A stretch of DNA of 64,000 nucleotides from Pirellulaceae bacterium (GTDB taxonomy: Bacteria > Planctomycetota > Planctomycetia > Pirellulales > Pirellulaceae): positions 62,001 to 126,000 of the forward strand of contig JAKVBZ010000004.1 in the NCBI GenBank assembly GCA_022448645.1, given 5' to 3'. The notes under the pieces are model-generated. The model did no database searches. It had not been told where the DNA came from and worked only from the letters and a program-made list of their open reading frames with translations. Positions 18,090 through 29,437 of this stretch are shown here, in pieces (position 1 is the first letter of the stretch; each line of letters starts with the position of its first letter). A program made the position numbers and the translations under genes.

Positions 18090-19574
18090 GTGCGTATTCT
18101 GTTTGCTACCAGTGAACTGGTGCCTTTTGCTAAGACGGGAGGTCTAGCCGACGTATCCGGCGCGCTGCCAATCGCTTTGTCTGAATTAGGGCATGAGTGT
18201 TTTGTAGTGATGCCGGCATATCGAGAAGCGATCGAGAGCGGCCGGCCAAATTCTCATTTGGAAGTGGAATTCGAGGTGCCGATCGGCAACAAGCACGTTT
18301 GCGGCCGATTTCTGCGTAGCACTCTACCTGGTTCCAAGGTGCCTGTGTTTCTCGTCGAACAAGACGACTACTATGACCGCCCACAACTATATGGCGAACA
18401 TGGACAGGATTACCGTGACAATTGCGAACGGTTTGTTTTTTTCTGTCGGAGTGTGATGGAAGCCATCCGTTTGCTCGATCTGAATGTGGATATTCTCCAC
18501 TGTAACGATTGGCAGACCGGATTAATTCCGGCTTACCTTAAGACAGAATACTGCCACGACCCGTGCTACGAACGAATTGGTTCTCTGATGACCATTCACA
18601 ATATGGCATATCAGGGGAGGTTTTGGCATTGGGACATGTTGCTCACCGGGATCGATTGGAAACATTTTAACTGGCATCAGATGGAGTTTTGGGGCGATTT
18701 GAACTTGCTCAAGACAGGGATCGTATTCGCAGATGCCATTAACACCGTTAGCCCTCAGTATGCTCAGGAGATCCAGCAAGCACCGCTCGGTTGTGGGTTG
18801 GAAGACGTGTTAAAGCAAAGGCAAAGTGTGTTGCACGGAATCCTGAACGGAGTTGACTACACTGCTTGGAACCCGCAGGACGATGACAAACTGGCCTGCA
18901 AATACGAAGTCAAAGATTGGAAAGTGGGGAAAGCGGCAGCAAAAAGGGCACTAGGTAGCGAAGTCAATCTACCTGTGGCAGATGATATACCGCTGGTAGG
19001 AATGATTGGCCGTTTGGCGGATCAAAAAGGATTTGATTTGGTGGCACAAGTGCTTCCTGCATGGCTCGAACGAGACGTCCAGTGGGTCGTCCTCGGTTGC
19101 GGGGATCCAAAGTACCATGATTTATTGACGCATCTGGCAGCTCAACGACCTGACAAAGTTTCCGTGCACCTCGAGTTTTCAGAATCGCTTGCCCATCGGA
19201 TCGAAGCAGCCGCTGACATGTTCCTAATGCCCAGCCGGTATGAGCCATGTGGCCTAAATCAACTCTATAGTCTTCGGTACGGCACCGTACCTATCGTCCG
19301 TGCGACCGGGGGCTTGGCAGATACGATTGTGGATGCCCATGAACCGGCCATTACTGACGGAACAGCTACCGGTTTTAGTTTCGATGCCTACCGTCCTGAA
19401 GAGCTTGACCACACCCTTCACCGTGCTGTTGAGGCATTTCATCAAAAATCGCTTTGGGCTCAATTGGTAGAAGCGGGCATGCGCCAAGATTGGTCATGGA
19501 GTCGAAGTGCACGGCAATACGCCGATCTCTACCGCGACATTTTGGCAAGTGTCCAACACTCGGTTTCTTCGTAA
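18090..19574 (+). CDS. glgA: Glycogen synthase (ADP-glucose type)
   Basis: A 494-residue GT5 glycogen/starch synthase. The N-terminal RILFATSELVPFAKTGGLADVSGALP contains the KTGGL motif that binds ADP-glucose. ILHCNDWQTGLIPAYLK follows in the middle, and the C-terminal MPSRYEPCGLNQLYSLRYG with ATGGLADTI completes the two Rossmann domains. A GTG at 18090 gives the usual family start, with AGGTGAG just upstream; a GTG at 18081 in the same frame is possible but overlaps that site. It adds glucose from ADP-glucose to alpha-1,4-glucan chains. The GH57 glucanotransferase 613 bases downstream on the same strand fits storage-glucan metabolism. Confidence 0.95.
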   Translation: MRILFATSELVPFAKTGGLADVSGALPIALSELGHECFVVMPAYREAIESGRPNSHLEVEFEVPIGNKHVCGRFLRSTLPGSKVPVFLVEQDDYYDRPQLYGEHGQDYRDNCERFVFFCRSVMEAIRLLDLNVDILHCNDWQTGLIPAYLKTEYCHDPCYERIGSLMTIHNMAYQGRFWHWDMLLTGIDWKHFNWHQMEFWGDLNLLKTGIVFADAINTVSPQYAQEIQQAPLGCGLEDVLKQRQSVLHGILNGVDYTAWNPQDDDKLACKYEVKDWKVGKAAAKRALGSEVNLPVADDIPLVGMIGRLADQKGFDLVAQVLPAWLERDVQWVVLGCGDPKYHDLLTHLAAQRPDKVSVHLEFSESLAHRIEAAADMFLMPSRYEPCGLNQLYSLRYGTVPIVRATGGLADTIVDAHEPAITDGTATGFSFDAYRPEELDHTLHRAVEAFHQKSLWAQLVEAGMRQDWSWSRSARQYADLYRDILASVQHSVSS

Positions 19575-20187
19575 ACTGGCCGTTTCTTATGGTGTCGCTC
19601 TGCGCCGCGTTCGTCTGTTAATTCTTGGAAAAAGTAGGCAAGAGAATCTACCTACAATACCCTAGTTGACACTGGCCGGTTTGACACGATTGCAGCAGAC
19701 CATTAAGACTGCGGGTACAAGTTGTACGGCCCAGCCTGATATGGTCGGCTAGGGTTGAGGTGCGGGTTGTGCTCCCCATCCGAATCCTCTGGAAAATGCC
19801 GCCCTGTCTGGCGAAAACGATCCAGTCGTGCTGGTTTTGAGCCTATTGTGTCCGCCCTTGTGCATGCAATTTCCGTAATGGTGGCATGCTGAAGGCCTGA
19901 CAGTAACGTTCAGTAAAGCTTTTGCGCTTGGAAAAACTGGATAAAGCGGGTAGGTCTTGTCGATACGGGAGACATAGTCATTGGTGACTCCCCCCCAGAA
20001 TTGGCATCCCCTGTGAATTGACAGGTGTTGTCAGGTCCATGACCCGTTTCATGTTGTGGAAAAGTCGGCCGTATTGGCGACAGGGGGAACCAATGTTTTC
20101 CCCAGGCACCACACTCCACGACAATACCAGGATGGACGATTGGTCGGTCGTGGTTACAACACACTCCTACATGGCACGCACGAGATT
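19575..20187. other. Intergenic region between glgA and the GH57 gene
   Basis: No coding frame here resembles a protein. A TTGACA-like hexamer near 19670 and a second near 19681 could belong to promoters for the GH57 gene, but matching -10 boxes are not clear. I found no tRNA or known small RNA. Confidence 0.4.
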
Positions 20188-22353
20188 ATGAACCCATCCA
20201 TTCGCCTCATTCTGCTGCTTCACAACCATCAACCGGTCGGTAATTTTGACGGTGTCTTTGAGCAGGCTTATCGCGACAGTTACGCTCCGTTTCTGGATGT
20301 CTTCGAACCGTATACGGACTTAAAGATTGCTCTTCATACAAGCGGTCCTTTGATGGAATGGTTGGACGTACACCATCCAGAATACCTTGATCGCTTAGCG
20401 GCACTGGTCGAAGCACAGCGCATCGAAATCGTTGGAGGTGCCTATTACGAACCGATTTTAACGATGATTCCTCCACGTGATCGCAACGGTCAGATTACGG
20501 AATACACTCGTTGGCTCGAACGACGACTGGGTGGTCGAGTCCAGGGCATGTGGATTGCCGAACGAGTATGGGAGCAGTCACTGGCAGCCGATTTATCGCG
20601 AGCGGGTATGGATTATACCGTGCTGGACGACTTCCATTTCAAAAACGCTGGCGTGCCAGAGGAACAGTTATTCGGCTACTATGTGACCGAGGAGGACGGT
20701 CGTACGATTGCGGTATTCCCGGGGAGTGAGCGACTGCGATATTTGATTCCGTTTGCCGAGCCTCAAGCGACCATTGATTATCTGCGCAACATTGCGGAAC
20801 GGCATGAGGACGCAGTGGTATTGTTTGGAGATGACGGTGAGAAGTTTGGAACTTGGCCAGACACCAAGCAACACGTTTACGAGAATGAATGGTTAAGAAA
20901 TTTTTTTGACACTTTGGTCCAGAACCAAAGTTGGTTGCAAGTGACCACTCCTGCCGAAACCTTTCACAATACCGCACCTCAGGGCCAGATCTACTTACCC
21001 GAGGGCAGTTACCGGGAAATGACAGAATGGGCATTGCCTACTGAACGACAGCTTGAATACGAAGCCATACAGCACGAGCTAGAACAAACACCTCATTGGC
21101 CTCGAGTTTCCAGTTTTGTTCGAGGCGGATTCTGGCGCAACTTTAAGGTTAAGTACCCAGAATCCAATGAAATGTACGTTCGTATGATGATGGTCAGCCA
21201 GCGGTTGGCGGCGGTCATGGGAGACAACCGTGATGTCGACTTTGTTGAGTCGGCACGCCGGGAATTGTATCGAGCTCAATGCAATTGCAGCTATTGGCAT
21301 GGTGCTTTTGGTGGCATCTATTTACCGCATTTGCGTAATGCCGTCTACAATCACCTCATTGCGGCGGACAATTTGTTGGATCAGGCGACCGGAAAATCAG
21401 GTGCTTGGGTAGATGCCACAGCAGAAGACTACGATTTCGACACGCGTCAGGAAGTCTGCTTGGCCAACGACCGTCTAATAGCATTCCTGGCCCCGGCTCG
21501 TGGAGGACAACTTTACGAGTTAGACGTTCGTTCGATCTGCCACAACCTACTTGCTACCCTCGCTCGACGCTGTGAACCCTACCATTCCAAAGTGCTTCAA
21601 GGTGCTTCTCAACACAATGATGAAGCGGCCAGTATTCATGACCGTGTTGTGTTCAAGCAAGAGGGTTTGGAGAAAAAACTGCAGTACGATCGGGCACCTC
21701 GGAAGAGTTTACTGGACTACTTTTTGGACGATGATGTCAGCTTGGAGCAAGTGGCTCGGGGTGAGTTAGAGGATCGAGGTGACTTTGCCGGTCATACGTA
21801 CGAAGCACGAGTCCAGCGAAATCCCGATCGCATTCGCGTGCAGTTGACGCGCACGGCGATGGCTTTTGATTTTCCTCTTACCATCACCAAAGGGATTGCG
21901 CTAACTGCTGGCAGCGAAGTCGTGGAGATCGCGTACATGCTGGAAGGACTTCCACAAAATCGAGATTTACATTTTGCTGTCGAGTTGAATCTGGCCGGGT
22001 TGCCTCCTCAGGCTGACGATCGTTATTTTTTCCGCGGTGATCAACGACTGGGTCACTTGGGAACCGTTCTCGACTTGGAAAAAGGATCCTCGATCGGCCT
22101 AGCGGACGAATGGATGGGCATGCGGGTAAATTTGGAAGCGAATCGTCCCACCCCGTTCTGGACGTTTCCAGTAGAGACGGTCAGTCAATCAGAAGGCGGA
22201 TTTGAGGCCGTTCATCAGTCAGTCGTCGTCATGCCACATTGGCGGGTGCGAGGTGACGAGCAAGGGCGTTGGACGACGACTATGAACTTGGTGGTCGACA
22301 CCAGTCAGGCCGAAGCGAGATCGCTTGATTCGGCCGAAGCGGTTGTGTCCTGA
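20188..22353 (+). CDS. GH57 alpha-amylase/4-alpha-glucanotransferase
   Basis: A 721-residue GH57 enzyme with the DUF1925 and DUF1926 C-terminal domains typical of 4-alpha-glucanotransferases. The start at 20188 leads directly into IRLILLLHNHQPVGNF, the first conserved GH57 region. The nucleophile is Glu125 in GMWIAERVWE and the acid/base is in the FGDDGEKFG stretch at about 215-216. These positions agree closely with Glu123 and Asp214 known for the Thermococcus litoralis enzyme. WHGAFGGIYLPHLR marks the later conserved region. It rearranges alpha-1,4-glucans, in line with glycogen synthase upstream. There is no signal peptide, so it is cytoplasmic. A longer in-frame extension to 20056 exists but does not match the family. 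Confidence 0.93.
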   Translation: MNPSIRLILLLHNHQPVGNFDGVFEQAYRDSYAPFLDVFEPYTDLKIALHTSGPLMEWLDVHHPEYLDRLAALVEAQRIEIVGGAYYEPILTMIPPRDRNGQITEYTRWLERRLGGRVQGMWIAERVWEQSLAADLSRAGMDYTVLDDFHFKNAGVPEEQLFGYYVTEEDGRTIAVFPGSERLRYLIPFAEPQATIDYLRNIAERHEDAVVLFGDDGEKFGTWPDTKQHVYENEWLRNFFDTLVQNQSWLQVTTPAETFHNTAPQGQIYLPEGSYREMTEWALPTERQLEYEAIQHELEQTPHWPRVSSFVRGGFWRNFKVKYPESNEMYVRMMMVSQRLAAVMGDNRDVDFVESARRELYRAQCNCSYWHGAFGGIYLPHLRNAVYNHLIAADNLLDQATGKSGAWVDATAEDYDFDTRQEVCLANDRLIAFLAPARGGQLYELDVRSICHNLLATLARRCEPYHSKVLQGASQHNDEAASIHDRVVFKQEGLEKKLQYDRAPRKSLLDYFLDDDVSLEQVARGELEDRGDFAGHTYEARVQRNPDRIRVQLTRTAMAFDFPLTITKGIALTAGSEVVEIAYMLEGLPQNRDLHFAVELNLAGLPPQADDRYFFRGDQRLGHLGTVLDLEKGSSIGLADEWMGMRVNLEANRPTPFWTFPVETVSQSEGGFEAVHQSVVVMPHWRVRGDEQGRWTTTMNLVVDTSQAEARSLDSAEAVVS

Positions 22354-22529
22354 TACGAGTTGCCAGAAACCTTTGTCTGAGGGATGGCTGACGCTGGTAA
22401 AGGGGCCCTATTGTCAGGTACACTCTAGTGTTCGGAAAAGCTTATTTCCGACCTTGCTTTGAATCTGGACGAACCACTTGTCCACGGATCTTGGACCTCC
22501 GATTCACATCCAACCTACGGAATCCAATC

Positions 22530-22925
22530 ATGGCCTCGACCACTGACAGTAGTCCCAACTTTGACAAAGGTGATGGTTTGTTGCCCGCCATCGCTCAAGA
22601 CGCAAAGACGGGCGAAGTATTGATGTTGGCATACATGAACCCCGAAAGTTACGCTGAGACGGTACAAACGGGGCGCGCGGTCTATTTTAGCCGTAGTCGA
22701 GGCAAGTTGTGGCGGAAAGGCGAAGAGAGCGGAAACGTACAGAACGTAGAAGAAATCTGTATCGATTGTGATGCCGACACGATCTTGCTCAAGGTAAATC
22801 AAGTAGGCGACGCGGCCTGTCACACAGGCTATCGAAGTTGTTTTTATCGCCAAGTTTCTCCTGAGGGACTACGGACCATTGGTGAGAAAATTTTCGATCC
22901 TGATGAAGTCTATGGGTCCAAGTGA
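22530..22925 (+). CDS. hisI: Phosphoribosyl-AMP cyclohydrolase
   Basis: A 131-residue HisI, the third step of histidine synthesis (opening the adenine ring of phosphoribosyl-AMP). The start at 22530 fits the usual size. Diagnostic sequence includes [36 protein letters not shown] and the zinc/magnesium-binding block [13 protein letters not shown] with [11 protein letters not shown]. The enzyme is monofunctional: no HisE domain follows, and the reading frame ends after the cyclohydrolase fold. hisG lies 62 bases downstream on the same strand and is probably cotranscribed. hisF is about 13 kb away, so histidine genes are scattered in this genome. Confidence 0.96.
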   Translation: MASTTDSSPNFDKGDGLLPAIAQDAKTGEVLMLAYMNPESYAETVQTGRAVYFSRSRGKLWRKGEESGNVQNVEEICIDCDADTILLKVNQVGDAACHTGYRSCFYRQVSPEGLRTIGEKIFDPDEVYGSK

Positions 22926-22987
22926 CCTAACGCATTGATTCCTGCCACTTGCCAGTATTGTCCCTCTCGATCAAGGGCCATTTGTCT

Positions 22988-23863
22988 ATGTCACAAGTAC
23001 TAAAACTAGGTATCCCTGCCGGAAGTTTGCAGGAAGCCACCGGTGGGCTTTTTCGACGAGCCGGTTACAAGATCACATTCAGCTCGCGCAGCTATTTTCC
23101 CACGATCGATGATGATGACATCGAGTGCATGCTCATACGGGCGCAAGAAATGGCACGCTATGTGGCCGATGGAGTATTGGATGCTGGGCTGACCGGATTC
23201 GACTGGATTATGGAAACTGGAGCCGATGTTCACGAGGTCGCAGAGTTGGTGTTTTCCAAAGTTAGTCGTCGTCCCGTCCGCTGGGTACTTTGTGTACCTA
23301 ACGATTCACCAGTCCAGCAAGTCTCAGACCTGCAAGGCGCCAGAATCGCTACCGAAGCTGTGGGAATGACGCAGCGATTTCTCGCAGAACATGGGGTCAC
23401 GGCAAATGTGGAGTTCAGTTGGGGAGCCACCGAAGTCAAGCCTCCTCGATTAGCAGATGCCATCGTGGAAGTAACTGAGACAGGTTCCTCCCTGCGAGCC
23501 AATAATCTGCGAATCGTGGCAGAGGTGTTGCAAAGCACCACGCGATTCATTGCAAATCACCAAGCGTATGCTGACTCTTGGAAGCGGCAAAAGATCGACG
23601 ACATCGCGTTGATGCTTAATGGAGCCATCGCAGCTGAGGGCAAGGTTGGACTGATGATGAATGTTCCGAATGGCAGTGTCCAGCAGGTGCTATCCCTTTT
23701 ACCGTCACTGCAAACTCCTACTGTATCGAGCCTCGCGGATGAACAGTGGGTGGACATCATCACGGTATTGGATGAGTCGGTGGTGCGGAACATCATTCCC
23801 CGACTGAAGGCGGCTGGTGCTCGTGGCATCGTTGAGTATCCACTCAACAAGGTTATCGATTAG
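22988..23863 (+). CDS. hisG: ATP phosphoribosyltransferase (long form)
   Basis: A 291-residue HisG, catalysing the first, feedback-regulated step of histidine synthesis from ATP and PRPP. The start at 22988 ([18 protein letters not shown]) matches the family; an upstream frame extension to 22949 lacks similarity. Conserved stretches are [39 protein letters not shown] and [20 protein letters not shown], the PRPP-binding loop. The last 70-80 residues form the ACT-like regulatory domain that distinguishes the long form from the short HisZ-dependent form, so histidine feedback is expected. It pairs with hisI just upstream. Confidence 0.96.
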   Translation: MSQVLKLGIPAGSLQEATGGLFRRAGYKITFSSRSYFPTIDDDDIECMLIRAQEMARYVADGVLDAGLTGFDWIMETGADVHEVAELVFSKVSRRPVRWVLCVPNDSPVQQVSDLQGARIATEAVGMTQRFLAEHGVTANVEFSWGATEVKPPRLADAIVEVTETGSSLRANNLRIVAEVLQSTTRFIANHQAYADSWKRQKIDDIALMLNGAIAAEGKVGLMMNVPNGSVQQVLSLLPSLQTPTVSSLADEQWVDIITVLDESVVRNIIPRLKAAGARGIVEYPLNKVID

Positions 23864-24292
23864 ACGATCATGGATGCTTTCATCGTGCTGCTACGTGGTA
23901 AGCCGTTCATGCCATCTAATCGGAGAACGTCTTGGGATTCGCCTCGCTGTGAACTATTCTTGATGGGGTCAACTTACGTAGGTGACTTCGCGAGAGCTTA
24001 GTGAACATGGCTCGGATAATAGTGCGATCTAAATGGGTCGAAGTTCTCCAGAATATGAGACACCAGGCAATGACCGAATTTACGATTCGCGAAGGATCAT
24101 CTGTTGTGGGTAACCACATCAAACGGAAGGAAAACGATTTTTCCAAATCGGTCTTTATCACCATGAAACGTCCAGGAGAATCTGTTGTCGAATGCTACTG
24201 ATGACTACGCCATTGCAGGTGCCCGGCAGACTTAGAACGGGCGCTCGAGGCTGTTAGCAAAGCGGTTGAGGAGCTGACGAAAGAAGTGCTAA
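23864..24292. other. Intergenic region with a possible coding remnant
   Basis: No intact gene is supported. At its right end, 24205-24300 on the plus strand reads as a helix-like C-terminal tail (ADLERALEAVSKAVEEL and a few more residues, then TAG) directly after two in-frame stop codons and without a start. This may be the remnant of a lost gene's 3' end. It overlaps the end of bioD on the other strand. Confidence 0.35.
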
Positions 24293-25838
<1,546 letters not shown>

Positions 25839-26200
25839 GATGTGGGTCCGTATTCGAGTTAAAATTCCCGGTTCAGGTGCCGAAAAAAATTATTTGTTCA
25901 AGGGAGCGTGTCGTGTATTGGCACCAACCGAAACTATCACAATCTAACGATCTCAGAGGCATTTTCAAGAACGGTCTGGAGTCTGAGTATCCAAGAGACA
26001 TACTATCGAAAAGCAAGAATCTGGTTAATTGTTCGTGACAACTGTGGCCGCCGAGATTGTCCTGGTGGGTTGTGGGCATCGTTCCCCTGTCGTCGACGAA
26101 TCATCGCTGTTACGCAAATATGCAGAGAGGCAAATGTATGGGTCTTGATTCCGACTTATCCTTTGAAACGATGGTGACAGGAACCTCGTCAACAGCAGAT
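25839..26200. other. Intergenic region, no gene supported
   Basis: I see no supported gene, RNA or clear repeat in this stretch between two minus-strand genes. It would contain the promoter of the aroE-like/bioD pair at its left end. Confidence 0.4.
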
Positions 26201-27121
26201 TCAACACGTTTCTAACTGAATGGGTTGCCCACCCAGATTTCGGCTCTTGATGGCAGCGTCGAGAATGCGAATGACTTCGAGCGTCTCAGCGGCGGGAACG
26301 GCCGAGTGTCCGTGTGGTAGAGACTGGAGGATTGCTTCCAGCAGACCTACATATCGCGGTCGAGCGGTTTCGTCTTGATCCAGATCCAATAGCGTGACGT
26401 TATCTTCTGGACGATGAATGGTTGCCCAAAAGCGACTTTCGCCTTGGCGGTGACCGCGAATGGATGCCAGGCGTCCGTCACTGTAAATGAGTGTTATCAG
26501 ATCGCCTTGGTCACTGCGGGCCGCCCGTACTTCACAGCAACCGGTTCCCATGATCGTCACCACGACTTCCACGGAGTGGATAGCATAAAAGAACAGATCT
26601 CGCTGAGTTGGTTCTTCTGCGATCAGCCCACATATGTCACAGCCGATCACATCCTCCTTGCTGGCTTGCAAAGCGTTTACGAGAGGATCGGCAAACCGAA
26701 GAGCCGAACAACTCATGACTGGCAGATGATGACCCAGATCGAGAATTTGTTGAGCCTCTTCCACGGATGTGGCCAATGGTTTGTCGACAAACGTGGGCCG
26801 TTTGTGGTGAAGCGTCTGTTGGAATTGTTTCAGGTGGACGCGACCATCCAGGGAAGTGATCATGACCAAGTCGACTTGCGCCGCGACTTCTTCAGGCGAT
26901 TTGACCAGCTTGACGCCGTACTGTTCTTTGAGTTCTCGTGTGTAACCAGGCACACGAGAATAGCTCAATTCAAAATCGTCTGATCCACCCGGATAAGCCA
27001 CGACCACCCGGCCACCTGGCACGTAATGGCTGGCGGTCGGATCATTTAGAATCTTTGCGAATGCGGATACGTGGGACGTATCCAGGCCGATCATGCCAAT
27101 GCGAACAGGCGGAACATTCAC
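26201..27121 (-). CDS. Gfo/Idh/MocA-like oxidoreductase, cytoplasmic
   Basis: A 306-residue protein with a Rossmann-like N-terminus (VRIGMIGLDTSHVSAFAKIL) and the KP signature in RPTFVDKPLATSVEEAQQIL, in place of the common EKP. It lacks a signal peptide. The usual GxGxxG is replaced by GLDTSH, a variant seen in some planctomycete members of this superfamily, which may alter NAD(P) binding. It is shorter in the C-terminal domain than typical members. It lies 17 bases downstream of the dihaem peroxidase gene on the same strand, which suggests cotranscription. The substrate is unknown. Confidence 0.82.
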   Translation of the reverse strand: MNVPPVRIGMIGLDTSHVSAFAKILNDPTASHYVPGGRVVVAYPGGSDDFELSYSRVPGYTRELKEQYGVKLVKSPEEVAAQVDLVMITSLDGRVHLKQFQQTLHHKRPTFVDKPLATSVEEAQQILDLGHHLPVMSCSALRFADPLVNALQASKEDVIGCDICGLIAEEPTQRDLFFYAIHSVEVVVTIMGTGCCEVRAARSDQGDLITLIYSDGRLASIRGHRQGESRFWATIHRPEDNVTLLDLDQDETARPRYVGLLEAILQSLPHGHSAVPAAETLEVIRILDAAIKSRNLGGQPIQLETC

Positions 27122-27138
27122 GTTTTGGAAACGACGCG

Positions 27139-28569
27139 TTATGGTAGTCGTTCTTGTTCCACTTCGGGGAATTGTCCGGTAAGGGCGTGCAGGTAAGCAA
27201 CTAAGTCCTGTTTGTCTTGGTCGCTCAACTCAAGTTTTTTGATCTTATCACTTAGATGTGAATTGGCATGTCCACCTTTAGCGTACCATTCTACCACTTC
27301 TTCTAACGTTTTTTGGCTGCCGTCATGCATGTACGGACCGGTCAATGCCACATTGCGAACCGTGGGCGTCTTGAATGCGCCCGTATCTTTTTCGTCATTT
27401 GTTTCCTTGAATCGTCCGAGATCGGGATTTTCTTGATCCATGCCCACACCCAAGTTGTGGTATTTTTCGTCCGTGAAGTTAGCCCCCACGTGACAGGCTG
27501 TGCATGCGACCTTTTCACTGAAAAACAGTTCCCGTCCACGTAGAGCAGATTCTGACATGGGTTGTTCTTCGACGCCTGCCTTGGCGACTTCGTATTGGGC
27601 GAATGCATCCGGAGAGTCTTCTTTTAACTCTGCTAGATCTTCATCGTCGTAATCAAGGAAGGGCAGCATTTGTTTGTAGTAGTCGTTGGGTGACGGTCCC
27701 GTAACGATGACCCTCTCAAAGGAAGCGATTGCTTTGGCGATGTTGTCAATGTTGACGCTGTCGGGGCCGAAGACACGGTCAAATTGTAAGCGATATGCCT
27801 CGACAGCAGCGATAGCCGCTTCGGCTGCCTCGTGTGTCGTGCCATGCTCGATATCGGCCTGAATGGGGCCTTTGGCTTGATCTTCCAGTGTTGCTGCGCG
27901 GCCATCCCAGAATTGAGCCGTGCTCAGCAAACGATTGTAACTGATCGGCGAGTTGCGATTACCAGTTTGGCCATTGATGCCAATGCCAAATTGATCTGGT
28001 TTTGTAAAACCGTGGTCCGGATGATGGCAGCTGGCACAGCTGATCGTGCCGTCGCCTGACATGCGTGTGTCGAAGTACAACTGACGACCTAGTTCAATTT
28101 TAGCTTTGGTCAGAGGGTTGTCTGCGGGAATGAAGACTTGGCCGGTGCCTTCATTGAGCCCGAGTGGCAAGGTGATTTCGAGGGGGACATGGTTTTCTGC
28201 ATTGTCCAACCATGCTTGAACTTGTTCGACCGTGAGTACGCCGCTACCGGGGATTCCGGCTGTCAGTCCGGACGATGGCAGTTGCACGGAAATGGACGAT
28301 GGTGGTGCGCTGGCTTCGGTTTCCACTGCGGGTACGGCAGCGGCCTCCTCGGCAGAGTGATCGCTTGTTTCGGTTGTGGTGGCCGTGCTGTCATCCTCTG
28401 AGCCAGCATCCTCCGTATCAGCCGCACTACTCGTTGCCTCCTCGCCAGAGGAGGCGGTTGTATCGTTCGAGGAGGAAGGAGTATCTGCAGGAGGAGGACA
28501 GCCCACGATGGCTGCTAACAAGAGGCATATTGCAAGACAAGATACGGGATGAATTCGACAGCGACACAT
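27139..28569 (-). CDS. Dihaem cytochrome c peroxidase/MauG-family lipoprotein
   Basis: A 476-residue exported protein. The N-terminus has a hydrophobic segment with a lipobox ending in Cys24 (AAIVGCPP), then about 90 residues of Ser/Thr/Asp/Glu-rich linker. Two CxxCH haem c motifs follow, CASCH (about residues 179-183) and CTACH (about 357-361), in the di-haem CCP/MauG architecture, with distal HDGSQKTLEEVVEWYAKGG near the end. Relatives reduce hydrogen peroxide or oxidise protein or small-molecule substrates in the periplasm. It lies between the aquaporin gene (upstream, 81 bases) and a Gfo/Idh-like oxidoreductase (17 bases downstream), all in one direction. Confidence 0.9.
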   Translation of the reverse strand: MCRCRIHPVSCLAICLLLAAIVGCPPPADTPSSSNDTTASSGEEATSSAADTEDAGSEDDSTATTTETSDHSAEEAAAVPAVETEASAPPSSISVQLPSSGLTAGIPGSGVLTVEQVQAWLDNAENHVPLEITLPLGLNEGTGQVFIPADNPLTKAKIELGRQLYFDTRMSGDGTISCASCHHPDHGFTKPDQFGIGINGQTGNRNSPISYNRLLSTAQFWDGRAATLEDQAKGPIQADIEHGTTHEAAEAAIAAVEAYRLQFDRVFGPDSVNIDNIAKAIASFERVIVTGPSPNDYYKQMLPFLDYDDEDLAELKEDSPDAFAQYEVAKAGVEEQPMSESALRGRELFFSEKVACTACHVGANFTDEKYHNLGVGMDQENPDLGRFKETNDEKDTGAFKTPTVRNVALTGPYMHDGSQKTLEEVVEWYAKGGHANSHLSDKIKKLELSDQDKQDLVAYLHALTGQFPEVEQERLP

Positions 28570-28650
28570 AAAAGGACTCCAAACTAACGAATCTCAAGAT
28601 CGGTCAATAAATTGAATAGATGAATTAAACAGTCCGTAATCACTCCCGGC

Positions 28651-29334
28651 TTAGTCTTCAGCCGAGTCTAGAATGACGTGTTGGTAAATCAAAGCAGCCG
28701 CGATTCCTCCCAGGATGGGTCCCACCCAATAACACCAGTGCATGTCAAAGTGACCGTGGACTAGAGCTGGGCCGAATGAGCGGGCGGGGTTCATCGAGGC
28801 ACCAGTCACGGCTCCACCGGCCAGGATGTCCATGGTAACCGTCAAGCCAATAGCAAATCCACCGATATTGACAATCTTTCCTCGCTCGTCGACCGCCGTA
28901 CCGAAAATCGCAGTGACCAGTAGGAAGGTCAATATGAATTCCACCAAAATCACTACTCCCATTGATATTCCTCCGCCCTCGGGTGGTAAAGGAATACCTA
29001 GCTTAGCGCTCTCGACTGCTCCTTCGGCAAAGATGATGCTGCACAAAAAGGCCGCCAAGGCACCGGACAAGCATTGACTGATGATGTAGCTGATGGCCAT
29101 CGGAGGTTTAATGCGGCCCGTAGCCAGCATGCCACAGGTAACGGCCGGGTTGAAGTGAGCTCCGGAAACTCCACCGAACACACTCACAGCTATCGAAATA
29201 GCCAGACCGTGAGCCAAAGCGATTCCCACGAGTCCTGCGCCGCTATTCAATGGTTCCTGTGTGGACAAGATCGCCGAGATTCCTGCAAAACACAAGAAAA
29301 ACGTTCCAATAAACTCAGCCAAACATTGTTTCAT
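28651..29334 (-). CDS. Aquaporin/glycerol facilitator (MIP family)
   Basis: A 227-residue membrane channel with six predicted helices and both NPA half-helices: HFNPAVTCG and SMNPARSFGP. The start at 29334 (MKQCLAEFIGTFFLCF) matches the family and has GGAAACG upstream; the frame extends further upstream through a repeat that is probably not translated. The second NPA followed by Arg, and the overall length, fit AqpZ-like water channels, though glycerol or hydrogen peroxide passage cannot be excluded. The position upstream of a dihaem peroxidase gene makes a peroxide link possible but unproven. Confidence 0.93.
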   Translation of the reverse strand: MKQCLAEFIGTFFLCFAGISAILSTQEPLNSGAGLVGIALAHGLAISIAVSVFGGVSGAHFNPAVTCGMLATGRIKPPMAISYIISQCLSGALAAFLCSIIFAEGAVESAKLGIPLPPEGGGISMGVVILVEFILTFLLVTAIFGTAVDERGKIVNIGGFAIGLTVTMDILAGGAVTGASMNPARSFGPALVHGHFDMHWCYWVGPILGGIAAALIYQHVILDSAED

Positions 29335-29375
29335 CGTTTCCGCCTTCTGACTTGTGTGGCAATGAAGTGAAGTAT

Positions 29376-29437
29376 CGTAACAGGGTTTCTCGTAACAGAG
29401 TTTCCCGTAACAGAGTTCTACCGTAACAGGGTCTACC
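29376..29437. repeat. Four short direct repeats upstream of the aquaporin gene
   Basis: CGTAACAG recurs at 29376, 29391, 29406 and 29422, a period of 15-16 bases, within longer similar units of the form CGTAACAGRGTTTC. The array lies 40-100 bases before the aquaporin start codon, so it may be a regulatory binding array or a slippage-derived repeat. Confidence 0.8.

Noticed and set aside
19660..20060. Possible structured RNA between glgA and the GH57 gene
   Set aside because: I looked for SRP, tmRNA, RNase P and tRNA hallmarks and found none.
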